The notes under the pieces were generated by a model, which had not been told where the DNA came from, ran no database searches, and worked only from the letters and a program-made list of their open reading frames with translations. Of a stretch of 64,000 nucleotides of DNA, positions 53,801 through 62,011 are shown piece by piece. The DNA is taken from assembly GCF_047663525.1 (NCBI RefSeq), contig NC_092606.1:6818501-6882500 (forward strand). The letters are read 5' to 3'. Position 1 is the first letter of the stretch. Each line of letters opens with the position of its first letter. The position numbers and the translations under genes were made by a program. This DNA is from Anas platyrhynchos (lineage: Eukaryota > Chordata > Aves > Anseriformes > Anatidae).

Positions 53801-55312
53801 CATGGAGAAGCTGGCCTCCCCCTCCGGCTACGGCGACGCGTGCGAGTGCAGCACGATCAAGCCGGAGATGGTCGGGCGCCTGACGAGCTGCCAGCACTCC
53901 TTCCACATGCTCTGCGTGCTGGCCATGTACTCCAACGGCAACAAGGTACCGAGCTGGCCCAGCACCACCAGCTCTGCGTGCCCCGCGTCCTGGTGATGCG
54001 GCTGAGGAGCTCTGATGCCTGCTTTTTTCCCCCCCCCCCACCTGCAGGACGGCAGCCTGCAGTGCCCCTCCTGTAAGACCATCTACGGGGAGAAAACGGG
54101 GACCCAGCCCAAAGGGAGGATGGAGGTCTCCACTTTTCCCCAGTCCCTCCCTGGCCACAAGGACTGCGGGACCATCCAGATCGTGTACCACATCAGCAGA
54201 GGCATTCAGGTGAGCTCCGTGTGCTCGTGTCTCCTGCCACTGCAGCACCTGCGGGCAGCCCAGCACTGAGCAGCCAGCCGAAGGTGCGAGTGTTTCTTCT
54301 GAAAGCATCATCAGGCTGTGTGGTTTGGGGTTGTGCCCATCAGATATTGGCACATCCCATAGGAATTACAGTCAGCAGCGCCTTCTTCCTCTTACATGGA
54401 AGAGCTGGGCTGAGATGAGCTGATGTCAAATCCTCCTGCTTATCCTAAATCCTGCTGCCGAGGGGTCATTTATGAAGATGAAAGCGTTCCAAATGTCTTA
54501 TCTATTGCAGGGCCCCGAGCACCCCAACCCTGGCATGCCTTACACAGCAAGAGGCTTTCCTCGCTACTGCTACCTACCAGACAACGAGAAAGGCAGGAAG
54601 GTGAGGCATCGTGCTGACAGCGTGGCTCTTCTCAGGTTGGCTTCTGGGCCCTGTGCTGGTGGATTTGCACAGCGTTTGCTTTAGGAGCATGATGCAACCC
54701 CCCTGTTCTTGCAGTCTGCTCCATCTGTAGCCCCTTTTTTTATAAAGATCTTTGCAGTCAAAGTTGTGCAGAAGCAAGGACTTGCCCTATTTCAGCCCTT
54801 TATCAACCAAAAGCCCCTGTGAGTTGGGAAAACCCTCCTGGCCTGTCTTGGGCTTTGCACTTGCAGCTGCTGAGCTCTGCCTGCCGGCTCCTCCCAGCCC
54901 TGCTTCCTGCGGGTGGCCCCGTTTGCCTCAGCTTGTGCCGGTGTTTTTCAAAGCACAGGGAGTCGTTCTTCCCATCAGGGACAGGGATTTAGGCTGTTAA
55001 GCTTCTGGCAAGCAGCTTTCGTGGCTTTAGCTGCTGAAGGACAGTCTTGATTTGTTTTTTTTCCTTTTTTTTCCCTTCTCCATCCAGGTCCTGGAGCTCC
55101 TGAAGGTGGCCTGGAAGCGACGCCTGATCTTCACAGTGGGCACCTCCAGCACCACCGGTGAGAGCAACACAGTGGTGTGGAATGAGATCCACCACAAAAC
55201 CGAGATGGACACGAACCTGAGCGGCCACGGCTACCCTGACCCCAACTACCTGGACAATGTGCTGGCAGAGCTGGCCGCCCAGGGTGTCACCGAGGACTGC
55301 CTGAGGAAATGA
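32493..55312 (+). CDS. DTX2: Deltex E3 ubiquitin ligase 2 (complete, 9 coding exons)
   Basis: Deltex proteins are RING-type E3 ligases that bind Notch through WWE domains and control its trafficking and signalling; the Deltex C-terminal domain (DTC) also binds ADP-ribose/NAD. Coding segments are 32493-32811, 34955-35564, 41365-41423, 47353-47484, 53251-53321, 53787-53945, 54048-54209, 54511-54600 and 55088-55312. They join in frame through consensus splice sites to 608 residues (human about 622). Order: Ser-rich N-terminus; WWE1 about 34-112 ([13 protein letters not shown]); WWE2 about 122-192 ([12 protein letters not shown]); Ser/Pro-rich linker with a poly-Ser run; RING about 399-459 (CIIC ... 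[10 protein letters not shown] ... CPSC); DTC domain about 460-608 ending GVTEDCLRK. All RING ligands are present, so it should be active. The linker near residues 285-320 is shorter than in mammals. Nothing suggests pseudogenisation. Confidence 0.95.
32812..34954 (+). other. DTX2: DTX2 intron 2
   Basis: No exon or repeat recognised; mixed GC content with a polypyrimidine tract before the acceptor. Confidence 0.6.
34955..35564 (+). CDS. DTX2: DTX2 exon 3: WWE domain 2 and Ser-rich linker
   Basis: 610 nt, residues 107-309. Starts [13 protein letters not shown], as in mammalian DTX2. Holds WWE2, the CSCQQC motif, [10 protein letters not shown], a 10-residue Ser run coded by TCC/TCT, and [19 protein letters not shown]. 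The donor gtacag at 35565 was chosen because it keeps frame with exon 4; the open frame itself runs on. Confidence 0.9.
35565..41364 (+). other. DTX2: DTX2 intron 3
   Basis: 5.8-kb intron. It contains a CR1 remnant at 40010-40190 and a pair of CTAATTACCC decamers at 37541-37550 and 37555-37564. A missing in-frame exon corresponding to the longer mammalian linker was not found. Confidence 0.6.
40010..40190 (+). mobile_element. CR1 LINE fragment with internal deletion (plus orientation)
   Basis: From about 40027, 'tgagccagcagtgtgctcag' through 'ccctgtactcggct' is the familiar CR1 body. At about 40140 it jumps directly to the extreme 3' end ('gaccttgaggtctcttccaa', then an 'attctgtgat' tail), so several hundred bases are missing inside. 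Non-autonomous and intronic in DTX2. Confidence 0.88.
41365..41423 (+). CDS. DTX2: DTX2 exon 4
   Basis: 59-nt exon, entered in phase 2 and left in phase 1, encoding [19 protein letters not shown] across its junctions. It aligns with the mammalian stretch MPKPSRVQQALAG, which confirms this short exon. Confidence 0.88.
41424..47352 (+). other. DTX2: DTX2 intron 4
   Basis: 5.9 kb of moderate GC content. A T tract lies near 41906-41922 and an AT-rich block at 43045-43150 contains TAATTAGCAAGTGA. No exon, RNA gene or interspersed repeat recognised. Confidence 0.6.
47353..47484 (+). CDS. DTX2: DTX2 exon 5
   Basis: 132 nt, phase 1-1, encoding [16 protein letters not shown] and a basic stretch, [18 protein letters not shown], that precedes the RING. 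Matches mammalian GMTSVLMSAIGLPV. Confidence 0.92.
47485..53250 (+). other. DTX2: DTX2 intron 5
   Basis: 5.8 kb without recognised exon. It includes a GA-rich stretch at 48320-48490 (gaggagg-type); otherwise unique sequence. Confidence 0.6.
53251..53321 (+). CDS. DTX2: DTX2 exon 6
   Basis: 71 nt, phase 1 to 0, encoding [19 protein letters not shown] and TPADE, immediately before the RING. Donor gtgaga at 53322. Confidence 0.9.
53787..53945 (+). CDS. DTX2: DTX2 exon 7: RING finger
   Basis: 53 codons in phase 0. Begins DCIICMEKL and includes [20 protein letters not shown], supplying the first zinc ligands of the RING and the His-Cys centre. Confidence 0.95.
54048..54209 (+). CDS. DTX2: DTX2 exon 8: end of RING, start of DTC domain
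   Basis: 54 codons in phase 0. [20 protein letters not shown] completes the RING (CPSC), followed by the first part of the Deltex C-terminal domain. Confidence 0.95.
54511..54600 (+). CDS. DTX2: DTX2 exon 9: DTC domain
   Basis: 30 codons in phase 0, [20 protein letters not shown] and the start of the YLPDN segment, highly conserved in all Deltex proteins. Confidence 0.95.
55088..55312 (+). CDS. DTX2: DTX2 exon 10: DTC domain and stop
   Basis: 74 codons plus TGA (55310-55312). [20 protein letters not shown] and the NEIHHKTEM and [10 protein letters not shown] motifs form the ADP-ribose-binding core of the DTC domain. Ends GVTEDCLRK. Confidence 0.95.
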   Translation, partial: VLELLKVAWKRRLIFTVGTSSTTGESNTVVWNEIHHKTEMDTNLSGHGYPDPNYLDNVLAELAAQGVTEDCLRK

Positions 55313-57800
55313 GCCGGGGTCGGGGGGCGGCTGTGCCGTGCACATCTCCGGGCCCGCAGCCTGGGAGCCCACCCAGTGCACTTATTCCTGTTGCCTTAAG
55401 TTCCTACGTCTGACTGCCTGTCACACTAAGCAATAACACTGTAACGCAGGACTCCTGCCTGTTCTGTACAGTCTCTTTTTCTGGAGGGAAGGCTGTTTTT
55501 TGTAGAAAATGGCATTGCATCTCCAGGTAGGGTTGGTGGCCAAAGCCAAGACCGGCTGCAGGAGCGGTGGTGAGGTGATAGACACCCTGGGGAAGGTGGG
55601 AGCCCAGGGACCCCAGTCCTGGGGGGGGACAGGGGAGCACCTTGCTCTCCAAGAGACCCCTTGGGAAGGGAAGGACAGGAGAGCCTCCCCTACACTGCCA
55701 CTCCTTGTCTGAGGCACCTCTTGGAGCAAAGCCACCTCCCTCCTGCCCTTGGATCTCTGCTCGGTTGCAATAAGCGCCTCACTTCCAGGGAGTGTCCCTG
55801 CTTTGCCTTCACCCTTCCTGCTGGTTTGGGCTGCCTCCTCTATCTGCGTCCCTCCCTGAGAGACCAGCATCCTCAAAATGGGAGAAGGGAGGGAAAGCTC
55901 AGCTCTGCTGGAGGAACAAAGCTCCCTGCAGGGGCAGGGCACTGGGTGCTGATCCCAGGGCGTTTGGCTTGCAGCTTGCAGGCTCCCTGTGTCCTTTGAA
56001 GGAAGCAGCAGCATTTTGGGGGCTGCTCCTTAGCTCTGCAGCCAGCTGCTGGGGTTTTTGTGCCCGGGGGGGGGCCTCTGTCGGAGGTGGCTGCTGAGAC
56101 AGATTGGTGCTGGTGCCACGGGGTGGTGACAGTCCCTGTGCCACTCCGCTCCCCTGGGTGCGGGGCTGTGAGCACCGTGGCCCTTTGGGTGCTCCCAAGG
56201 GTGGTGTTCCTCCTGCTGGGGCCTCTCCATCGCACCAGTATGAAAATGGAAGGGTTCTGGGAGGCATCGCCAGCTCTCCCTGGTGTCTGGTGTGTGCATC
56301 CTCTTGGCTAACCCTCTCAGCACCAGCCTCTGCTAAAGGCTTTGGGGTTTTAAAGCTCTCAGATGCAGCCAAGCTGGGGATGCTGTGAAAACAGGAGCTC
56401 CTTGGAAGCAGCAGGTAGGTGGCTGGGAGCTGCCCAGAAATGGGTTGGGTTTGTTCTTCTCCCACCTCGCTTGTGAAATGAGGTTTCTAGCTCAGAGCTC
56501 AGCTTTCTATCCCCGGATGGTGTTGTCCCAGCAAACAAAACAGAGAATTGAGATGAAAATTGCCCTGGCCCTGCGCAAAGCAAGAATTTCCTGCTGAGTG
56601 GGGCTGGAGGCACGCAGGAGCCCTCCCTGCAGCCGATGCTCCTGGGCCTGAATCAGCCGCAGCCTCCCTGCCCCTGGGCTGCTCCGTGCTCTGCTGAGGG
56701 CCTCGAGCCCCATGGTGTGGGTTCCTCCCCAGCAACTTTGCCCCACGCTGGTTATTTTTAGGGCTGACCCCACAACTATGCTGACCCCGTGGCCGCGGGG
56801 CAGGGACTGGCAGCTGAAACTGTGACTCAGTGTCCCTGTGCCACGTCACCCAGGTGGGTGCTGAGCGAGCTTGGCATCACCCCCAGGGGCCAGGAGTTGG
56901 GGTTTCACCCTGGGGAGGGGGCTTTTGCCTTTGCCGTGCCTCAGTTTCCCCACCTCTGGCATGGGGAATGCGTTGGGGTGGAGAGGCAGGAGGGTGCCTG
57001 CAGCTGTGCTGGGTTCCCCCCTCCCTATAATCCCCGGCTGCCCCATTTCCACTTAATCTGAAGGAGAAGCCACAGCCCCTTCGAGAGGGAGGGGGAAATC
57101 CTTTCCCGTGCAGGAAGGGCAGCCACAGCCCTTGGCAAACAGCACACACACGGCACACTCAGCCCCACAGCCTGGAGAGCAGCCGGGGGGGGCACGAAGC
57201 CTTGGCACAGCTCCCGGGCCCCATCCCAAGGGCTGGGGGGGGCCTAGTTCCTGGGGGTGAAGGGGGCTGTGATGGCCCAGCCCTGGCACGAGCGAAGGGT
57301 GAGGATGGGGACAGGGCAGCTCGGCTGCCTCCCCGCCCTCTGCGCTGGGTGGGAGCAGAATGGTTCGGGGTTTGGGCAAGTTTTGGGTGTGATAGCTCCA
57401 GCTGCTTCCCTACCCACAGGGCAAGGCCAGCCCCGTGCCAAACCTGCGTGGCTCTGGGTGCCGAGGTGGGCACGGGGCACCTGCAGGGCCCAGGCACTTC
57501 TTGGGGGGGGACAGGACCACCAAAGTCTCCCAGTCCCACCTCTGTGCCTCAGTTTCCCCTTTCCTAGCCCAGGCTGGTGCCCGCAGCCTTGGTGCCTCGT
57601 GTCTGGGGTTTGATGGCTCCCGGCTGTTTTTTGGACCCGTGGTGACCTGGGAGGGGCCCTGTCCACCTCTGCCCCCCGGGGTCTGGCCGTGCTGGTGGAG
57701 CCATCGCAGGAATGCGGGGCTGGGAGGGCCGGGCTCAGGGGGGGCACCCGGGGCTGCTCAGCCCCTCGGCAGTGGGACACAGCCCGGCACAGACACGGCC
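55313..57800 (+). other. DTX2 3'UTR and DTX2-UPK3B intergenic region
   Basis: The DTX2 3'UTR begins at 55313. I saw no canonical AATAAA or ATTAAA downstream to about 57000; a weak CAATAA at about 55430 and another at about 55770 are the nearest variants, so the transcript end is open. The right part leads into the UPK3B promoter. No further gene recognised. Confidence 0.55.
57704..57800 (+). promoter_or_regulatory. UPK3B: UPK3B proximal promoter with AGGAATG (TEAD/M-CAT-like) element
   Basis: CGCAGGAATGCGGG at 57705-57718 lies just under 100 bp before the ATG and recurs at the same distance in the neighbouring paralogue. AGGAATG is the complement of the M-CAT box bound by TEAD factors. No TATA box seen. 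A role in expression is inferred. Confidence 0.5.
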
Positions 57801-57858
57801 ATGGAGCTGCCGCGGGTGCTGCTGGCGCTGGCTGCGATGGGCACAGCCACCGGCCTGG
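57801..57858 (+). CDS. UPK3B: UPK3B exon 1: signal peptide
   Basis: 19 codons plus one base; hydrophobic core VLLALAAMG. Donor gtgaat at 57859. Confidence 0.85.
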
Positions 57859-59405
57859 GTGAATCCTTGGGGGGGACACGGGGGCTGTGGGGTGGCTTCC
57901 CCATGGGTTTTGGTGCTGGGGAGGGGTCATGGGGCTGTTTGTGGGTTTGGGGGGGCTCTGCGTGGCTGCCATCCCACTGGGGTGACCCTGGCACAGCCAC
58001 GAGCTGGGATCCCCGTGCCACTGGCTCACGGCCGTGCCCCCAGCCCTGCTGCCCTACGAGCCCCGCGTGCCCCCCGGGGCCCTGCTGGGGAAGGTGACGG
58101 CCACCACCTTTGCCCTGGAGAGACCCTGCTGCGTCTTCCACCGCCTCGCCAACGCCTCCGACACCGTCTGGCTGGTGGTGGCTTTCGCCAACGGTGAGCA
58201 CCCGGTGCAGGGGGGGACATCGGGGACCCTCGCCATGGCTGCTCACCCCTCTGCCTGTGCCACGCAGCCTCGGCCACCTTCAGAAACCCCCCGTCCCGTG
58301 CCGATGTCCCCCTCTACGAGGGGCTGCCCACCGCCCACGCCTACATGACCCTGGAGACAGCAGCGGCCGCCTACGCCTGCTCGGTGCCCGGCCCGGTGCT
58401 GCGGGTCGGTGGGGATGCAGCATGCGGGGGCCAGCACGGCCAAACAGCCTGCAACGGGCCCCTGCCCTCCCCGGGGCCCTACAGGTGAGATGGGATGGGT
58501 GGGGTGGGACCCCCGGGGGAATTCCCCATCCCCAGGGACCGGCGGGTATCCCCCAGGGTTTGTGTTGTCCCGGTGGTGCCCGTCCCGCAGGGTGAAGTTC
58601 CTGGTGATGGGCTGCCACGGCCCCAAAGCGGAGACGAGGTGGTCCGACCCCATCCTCCTGCGGAGAGGTACTGGTGGCAGTGGGGCTGGCACAGCACCAC
58701 CTTCCCCCCACATCCCCTGGGCTGCGGCATCGCCTCCGTGCCACCACCCCAAACCCCAGAGGGGAGGAGAGCTCCCCAGGCTCCCCTGCTCACCCTATTC
58801 CTGGGTGCCCCCCATCCTCCCCATGTGTCCCTCACCCCGTGCCCTTCCAGCCCGCAGCCCGAACACCGTTGACCCCGCACCCACACAGCGCAGCAGCGAC
58901 GTGGTCGTCATCGCCTCCATCCTGGCCAGCCTTGGCGCCGGGCTGGCCGTGGCAGCGCTCGGTGCCGTGGGGTACGAGGGCTGAGCGGGGCCGTGCTGGG
59001 GGGGATGTGTCCATGGGGTCCTGGGAGAGCATCCCCTCCTTGATCCTGAGGACAAAGAGAGGGAGCAGAGAGGATTTTAAGAGTTAAAAACCTTTTTTTT
59101 TTTTTTTTTTAATTTGATTTGGGGTTTTAGATGTATGGTGGGAAGGAGAAGGGGGTGGTTTTTGTGGGGTTTGGTCCCTTGGGGGCCAGTGGAGCTGTGG
59201 GGACCCTGCTCAATGCCTCCTTTTGCCTCCCCGCAGCGCCGAGGCGTGGAGACTCCTGTGCCACCGGGATTTTGGGGCTGCCTTGTCCCAGCGCTCCTAC
59301 AGGACCCACCACATCTCCCCCGCCCTGCCTCAGCCCCTCTGCTGCGGGTGCTGCCGAGCGGCCAGGAGCTGCTCTGCCCCTCGCGCCCCCTGCGCTGCCG
59401 AGTAA
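57801..59405 (+). CDS. UPK3B: Uroplakin 3B (complete, 6 exons)
   Basis: Type I membrane glycoprotein of the uroplakin III family, which leaves the ER as a heterodimer with the tetraspanin UPK1B; also a mesothelial marker in mammals. Exons: 57801-57858, 58044-58193, 58268-58484, 58591-58667, 58851-58971, 59237-59405; 263 residues, intron phases 1,1,2,1,2. Visible: signal peptide MELPRVLLALAAMG; GKVTATTFALERPCCVF and ASDTVWLVVAFANAS (two NAS sequons); CNGPLPSPGPYRVKFLV; ETRWSDPILL; a transmembrane segment at about 186-207 (VVVIASILASLGAGLAVAAL); and a cytoplasmic tail with SYRTHHISP, matching RYMTHHIPP of mammalian UPK3B. The last donor was chosen at 58972 because only then does the tail exon join in frame; reading through it adds YEG and a stop (58982-58984), a possible short isoform. 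The Cys-rich end (CCGCC) looks lineage-specific. Confidence 0.9.
58044..58193 (+). CDS. UPK3B: UPK3B exon 2
   Basis: 150 nt, phase 1-1; encodes the conserved GKVTATTFALERPCC and SDTVWLVVAFAN segment. Confidence 0.92.
58268..58484 (+). CDS. UPK3B: UPK3B exon 3
   Basis: 217 nt, phase 1 to 2; ectodomain with GPVLRVGGDAACGG and CNGPLPSPGPY; donor gtgaga. Confidence 0.92.
58591..58667 (+). CDS. UPK3B: UPK3B exon 4
   Basis: 77 nt, same length as exon 4 of the adjacent paralogue; encodes VKFLVMGCHGPKAETRWSD. Confidence 0.92.
58851..58971 (+). CDS. UPK3B: UPK3B exon 5: transmembrane segment
   Basis: 121 nt, phase 1 to 2; juxtamembrane stretch, then SILASLGAGLAVAALGAVG. Donor gtacga is weak but required by frame. 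Confidence 0.8.
59237..59405 (+). CDS. UPK3B: UPK3B exon 6: cytoplasmic tail and stop
   Basis: Acceptor ccgcag. Encodes AEAWRLLCHRDFGAALSQRS and then YRTHHISPALPQP, with a Cys/Arg-rich end; TAA at 59403-59405. Confidence 0.82.
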
Positions 59406-59406
59406 A
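59401..59406 (+). terminator. UPK3B: AGTAAA variant poly(A) signal overlapping the UPK3B stop
   Basis: AGTAAA, the best hexamer between this gene and the next, overlaps the TAA stop; a GT/T-rich run (59460-59475) follows. If used, the 3'UTR would be very short. Motif-based only. Confidence 0.4.
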
Positions 59407-59703
59407 CTCCTAGTAGCACGGCCTCCCCTCCTCGCCCTTCCTCGCCGCACGGCCTTCCCCTTGGTGCTTTGTTCCCCAGGTGGCCCCAACACCAAGAACG
59501 GGGGCACCGGACCCCAAAATCGAGGTCCCTGCTGGGGAGGCTGCAGCTGGGGGTCGAGGCGGGTCCCATGGCGAGGTGCGGGCCATGGCGCACCCCTGCC
59601 ACGAGCGTGCCCGTTCTCTGCGCGCCTCCCGGCGGGCACCCAGGCGTAGGAAATGCTCCCCGGGGGAACGGGCCCGACCTGTTTGCTGCGGGGCCGTGGC
59701 TCG

Positions 59704-59810
59704 GCGCAGGAATGTGGGTGGTTGGAGGCCACAGGCGGGTCCCCTGGGGCCAAACCCCGCGTCCCCCGCCCGCCGCCCGCACTCGGCGCTCGGCACCCAG
59801 CCCCTGCACC
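59704..59810 (+). promoter_or_regulatory. UPK3BL proximal promoter with AGGAATG (TEAD/M-CAT-like) element
   Basis: CGCAGGAATGTGGG at 59705-59718, about 95-105 bp upstream of the ATG, matches the element of UPK3B except for one base. The gap between the UPK3B stop and this ATG is only 405 bp, so the promoter is squeezed into it. Confidence 0.5.
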
Positions 59811-59856
59811 ATGCTCCCCCTGCTCCTCCTGCTGCTGGCGGCGGCCCACGGCCTGC
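59811..59856 (+). CDS. UPK3BL: UPK3BL exon 1: signal peptide
   Basis: 15 codons plus one base, Leu-rich; donor gtgagt. Confidence 0.85.
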
Positions 59857-61359
59857 GTGAGTCTGTGCTCTGGGGGGGCTTCACGGCGTGACCCCCTCCC
59901 CAAAATGGGCTAGGGGGAAAAGGGGTGGGGGAGGGTGATGTTCCTGCTCGTGGGTGTCCCCTCGGTATGGGCACGGGGGCTGCAGGAGGTGCGGGGCACC
60001 CCCTTTCTGGGGACACCCCCGCTTTGGGACCCTCGCGGGTGGCACCCAGCTGGGTCCTGCAGCACGGCCCTGGGGGCTTTGGGGTCTCCCCGGGCTGTGT
60101 CTCTCCATGGGTGGTGGCACCGAGGGGCCTCGCTGCGTCTTTTCATCAAACTTGCTGTGTTTGAACCCAAAATGAGCGGCGGGGCGGAGCTGGGAGGCGA
60201 GGGGGCCACGCAGCCGGGATCCCCCCGGGGCAGCTCCCGCTGTGCCAACCCCCCCGGTGCTGTCCTGAGCCCCCAGCCCCTGCTCCAGCCGGGGCCGGGG
60301 GCTCCGCTCTCATCGCGTTTTCATCGCAGAGGAGCTCCCGTACGAGCCGATCCTCACCGAGCACAAGATGAGCGGCCGGATCACCGGCAGCACCTTCGTG
60401 CTGGAGCAGCCCCGCTGCGCCTTTGACAATGTCACCGCGGTAGGAACAGCCACCAGCATCTGGCTGGTGGTGGCCGAGGCCGCGGGTAGGTGGTGGGGAC
60501 ACTTGGGGGGGGGTCCCAGCGTGTCCCCTCCCCTCACCGCCGTCCCTCGTCCCCGCAGCCCCCGTGAGCTTCCCCACCAGCGTGCAGCCGGGGCTGCCCC
60601 AGTGGGCTTTCCAGAACTTCCCCACCAACACCTCCGCCTACCTGACGCTCGAAGCCACCATCCTAAACTACCCCTGCTCCAAAAACCCCCCGGAGATCAC
60701 GGTGCTGCGTGTGGGCAGCGAGAGCAGCTGTGCCAAAAACAGCGCCGTACCCACCTGTAACGGCCCCCTGCCCGGCCCCGGGCCCTACAAGTGAGAGCCT
60801 GGTATTGGGGAGGACACGGGGGGGGCGCAGCCCTGGTGGGTGCCGACCCCACCCCACCACCTGCCCTCCTCCCCCAGGGTGAAGTTCCTCGCCCTGAACG
60901 GCACCGAGCCCGTGGCCGAGACCCAGTGGTCGCAGCCCATCACCCTGAGGACAGGTACCAGGGGGGAAACTGAGGCAGGGTGCTGCCGTGGGCGTGCCCC
61001 CCACGAGGTGCTGCCCCCCCACACCCCGATCTCTCTCCCCCCCCAGCCCAGCAGCCCCCGAGCGGCCCCGGGGCGGGCGGCAAGCGCAGCGCCGAGATGA
61101 TCGCCATCACCTCCATCCTCTCCATCCTCCTCGCCCTGCTGCTGGCCGGCCTGGTGGCCACGCTGGCCTTCAGCGGGTGAGTCCGGGGGGCACGCGAGGG
61201 GTGGGGGGGTGACGCCAGCACCCCGTGTCCCTAACCCCGTGCCCCTGTCCCCCCAGCTCCGACCCGTGTGGCCGTGGAGGCGTCTTCAAGCCGGAGGCGG
61301 CGTCGGTGCGGCGCTACAACACCCACCACGTCTACGACCAGCCGGCCGCGCGCCTCTGA
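59811..61359 (+). CDS. UPK3BL: Uroplakin 3B-like protein (complete, 6 exons)
   Basis: Second uroplakin III-type membrane glycoprotein, head-to-tail with UPK3B. Exons: 59811-59856, 60330-60485, 60559-60790, 60878-60954, 61047-61176, 61257-61359; 247 residues, intron phases 1,1,2,1,2, identical to UPK3B. Visible: signal peptide MLPLLLLLLAAAHGL; ITGSTFVLEQPRCAFDN and SIWLVVAEA; three sequons (NVT, NTS, NGT); CNGPLPGPGPYKVKFLALNG; ETQWSQPITL; a transmembrane helix at about 188-212 (MIAITSILSILLALLLAGLV); and a short tail with ASVRRYNTHHVYDQPAARL. The tail GSVRRYTTH of mammalian UPK3BL is the closest match I recall, which separates it from UPK3B (YMTHHIPP) and UPK3A. A lineage-specific UPK3B duplicate is the alternative. 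Confidence 0.85.
60330..60485 (+). CDS. UPK3BL: UPK3BL exon 2
   Basis: 156 nt, phase 1-1; begins QELPYEPILTEHKMSGRITG and ends IWLVVAEAA; donor gtaggt. Confidence 0.9.
60559..60790 (+). CDS. UPK3BL: UPK3BL exon 3
   Basis: 232 nt, phase 1 to 2; contains NTSAYLTLEATILNYPCS, VLRVGSESSCAKN and CNGPLPGPGPY. Donor gtgaga at 60791. Confidence 0.92.
60878..60954 (+). CDS. UPK3BL: UPK3BL exon 4
   Basis: 77 nt, phase 2 to 1; VKFLALNGTEPVAETQWSQP. Confidence 0.92.
61047..61176 (+). CDS. UPK3BL: UPK3BL exon 5: transmembrane segment
   Basis: 130 nt, phase 1 to 2; Gly/Pro-rich juxtamembrane stretch, KRSAEM, then the membrane helix. Donor gtgagt. Confidence 0.9.
61257..61359 (+). CDS. UPK3BL: UPK3BL exon 6: cytoplasmic tail and stop
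   Basis: Entered in phase 2; tail SDPCGRGGVFKPEAASVRRY then NTHHVYDQPAARL, TGA at 61357-61359. Confidence 0.9.
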
Positions 61360-61424
61360 GCCCCGCCACCCGCCGGGACCCCCCCATGGGACCCCGGGGT
61401 GACCGCGGGCTGAGTGGGAGAGGA

Positions 61425-61430
61425 GATAAA
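61425..61430 (+). terminator. UPK3BL: GATAAA variant poly(A) signal of UPK3BL
   Basis: GATAAA 66 nt after the stop, followed by T/GT-rich DNA; the most likely cleavage signal as no AATAAA is near. Confidence 0.45.
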
Positions 61431-61782
61431 TGGGATTTCTGCCTGCCCCCTGCCCGCCTCTGCCTCCCTCTGTGGCCTCCTGTGAAGCCTCGCCGAGTGT
61501 CCCGGCCCCATAACGTGGCGAGGGTTTGGGGTTTGGGGTTTGGGGAGGGGAAGGCGTTCCCGTGCTTGGTCTGCTTTGGGAAGCCCCCCGGTGTAAGGCA
61601 GGGCCTGGGCTCACCCCACAGAGCCTGGGGAAGGGGCAGCCTGGGGGTGGTGGCAGCCCCCCAGGTTTCTGTGGGGCCGGGAGAGCCCCGGGCGCTGTGC
61701 TCGCTGCAAGGGCAGCGGGAGGCGCCTGCCCCCGCTCTGCAAACCGCCCCCATGAGCCACAGGACAGGACAGCATGATCCCA

Positions 61783-61860
61783 CGGTGTCCCCACCGTGTC
61801 CCCATGGTGTCCCTGTGGTGTCCCTAAAATGTCCCTGCAATGTCCCCACGGTGTCCCCGC
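61783..61860 (+). repeat. 11-bp minisatellite (gtgtccccacg)n
   Basis: Seven tandem copies of an 11-bp unit with the constant core tgtccc and variable last four bases. Confidence 0.88.
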
Positions 61861-62011
61861 AGCAGCTGGGCACAAATGCCAAGGCCCCTCGGTGTCCTTT
61901 AGCAGAGAGGTGCCCCGGGAGGGTTTCCCTGCTCCCTGCACATTGCTGAAGGTGTGTTCAGTGCACCGAGCCCACCCCCTCGTGACACCACGGGCACAGC
62001 CCCAACCTGCC

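Larger units (their letters stand above)
61360..62011. other. Intergenic region UPK3BL-RASA4, left part
   Basis: UPK3BL 3'UTR to about 61450, then unique GC-rich sequence with gggtttgg runs at 61525-61545 and an 11-bp tandem at 61783-61860. No gene recognised; the 521-codon minus-strand frame that crosses the purine tract is a repeat artefact. Confidence 0.6.

Noticed and set aside
57801-58984. UPK3B ending at 58984 with YEG
   Set aside because: Possible as an intron-retained isoform, but the downstream exon 59237-59405 has an acceptor, the right phase and a THHI(S/P)P tail conserved in UPK3B, so the six-exon model is preferred.
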